Below, one piece after another: positions 63,501-64,000 of a stretch of DNA of 64,000 bases (position 1 is its first letter; each line of letters begins with the position of its first letter). Under the pieces are notes generated by a model. The model was not told where the DNA came from. It saw nothing but the letters and a program-made list of their open reading frames with translations, and searched no databases. Source of the stretch: Nephromyces sp. MM_2019 (lineage: Eukaryota; Apicomplexa; Aconoidasida; Nephromycida); the NCBI GenBank assembly GCA_015657535.1, contig JADHZB010001136.1, positions 62,001 through 126,000 on the forward strand. Reading direction: 5' to 3'. Made by a program: the position numbers and the translations under genes.

Positions 63501-64000
63501 TGCAATTCATGTACCCACACATGCACATACATCGCATAACATCCACCAACACACACCCCAGACATATCATTACACACCTGGCCATCCAAACATATGGAAA
63601 ATAACAATGGCAACATATGCACCCCACCTCACAGCTTTTTTATAGACGAAGTTTGCTAAACCCTGCAGCACAAAAGCACACATAACATATCCCACTGCAC
63701 ACCAGCTATTCTAGCACCCCTATTCATGCGCATCTTTTCACACTGCACATGTACAAGAAGATACCAATAAAACACCCAATTCAAGCGAAAAAATGACCTA
63801 AAAATCACTCTTTTACCTCCCAAAAAGCAGCAGAAAGCCAGCTGTAGATACACTACAGCTTGGATAAAAAAACAACTTAAGTAACTGCTCGAAGAACGAC
63901 AGCCTTACCTTCTTCTTTCTTGTAGAGCTGGGAATCTCTGCTTTTCGTATACAGCTCTCCTTGATTAGATGAAGATTCCGCTTCATCTGACAGCTCTTCA
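60570..64000 (-). CDS. Adenylate kinase, AMK2/AMK5 (plastid-type) class; N-terminus beyond window
   Basis: Makes 2 ADP from ATP and AMP. Exons in order of transcription: 64000-63909 (partial, from SDEAESSSNQG to QLYKKEG), 63103-63050, 62956-62664, 62177-61928, 60955-60570 (TGA). Kinase motifs: P-loop IIIAGAPCAGKGTQCELL, AMP-site ATGVLLRES (usual Asp is Val), DVYIKNGQLVPDDII, SSGWLLDGFPRTWNQAQSL, LID RRIDPLTGVVY, then SRLTKREDD and MQKRLQVFKQ. The RLTKREDD..EEVMQKRLQ stretch is nearest to plant plastid AMK2/AMK5 and lacks the zinc-finger Cys of some bacterial LIDs. Phases join across all five exons. An unspliced reading also exists: ATG at 63113 reads through a 93-base GTAAGT...CTGCAG segment that keeps frame. 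I prefer the spliced model because the Met sits inside a T-rich acceptor tract (TTTATGTTTTTAG) and the upstream exon fits in phase. The Ser/Arg-rich region before the kinase could be a targeting sequence. The C-terminus may instead splice to 59992-60144. Confidence 0.9.
61070..61127. other. Poly-G runs in an adenylate kinase intron
   Basis: G runs of 6, 7 and 10 on the + strand, with GGGGTGAAC occurring twice, so the transcribed RNA carries C-runs. They lie upstream of the acceptor of the exon at 60955 and may act as a pyrimidine-rich tract in RNA or as a G-quadruplex in the template strand. Confidence 0.65.
61318..61906. repeat. CA-rich low-complexity sequence in an adenylate kinase intron
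   Basis: Repeated CACACA blocks on the + strand, which are UG blocks in the leftward transcript, ending about 20 bases before the donor of exon 61928-62177. A similar stretch spans 63404-63560 in the preceding intron. Confidence 0.85.

Overview
This window looks like nuclear DNA of a flagellated, probably single-celled eukaryote. It is AT-rich and gene-poor, and every recognisable gene is split into short exons by GT-AG introns, most between about 70 bp and 2 kb. The standard genetic code fits, because TAA, TAG and TGA all end genes here. An axonemal dynein light chain implies a motile cilium. An adenylate kinase of the AMK2/AMK5 (plastid-type) class hints at a plastid-bearing lineage but does not prove one. 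There is no prokaryotic operon, rRNA, recognisable tRNA, CRISPR array or transposase.

Layout. 3.5-11.7 kb (+): a chain of phase-compatible exons with an RRM-like fold, most like the Nup35/Nup53 nucleoporin. 16.8-29.1 kb (+): a 21-exon (or more) RAD54/RAD54B recombination helicase. 32.1-33.3 kb (+): a complete six-exon axonemal dynein light chain 1 (DNAL1). 35.2-35.4 kb (+): three linked terminal exons of an unknown gene. 37.0-44.2 kb (+): an FAD-dependent oxidoreductase of the DAO family. 46.9-48.9 kb (-): a HINT1-type histidine-triad protein. 54.1-55.5 kb (-): an unidentified helical protein, possibly ciliary. 55.7 and 58.7 kb (+) and 59.4 kb (-): isolated candidate exons. 60-64 kb (-): adenylate kinase, running off the right edge.

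The first 44 kb are transcribed mainly rightwards and carry T-rich sense-strand introns. From about 45.7 to 51 kb the + strand becomes A-rich, matching the leftward HINT gene. UG tracts lie in the sense strand of most RAD54B and adenylate kinase introns. Much of the rest is tandem or dispersed repeat of 7 to 160 bp.

The genes do not form a pathway. Identifications rest on motifs read by eye and on splice phases agreeing from exon to exon. First exons of the nucleoporin-like gene and the oxidoreductase, one internal RAD54B exon and a HINT1 micro-exon could not be placed with confidence.
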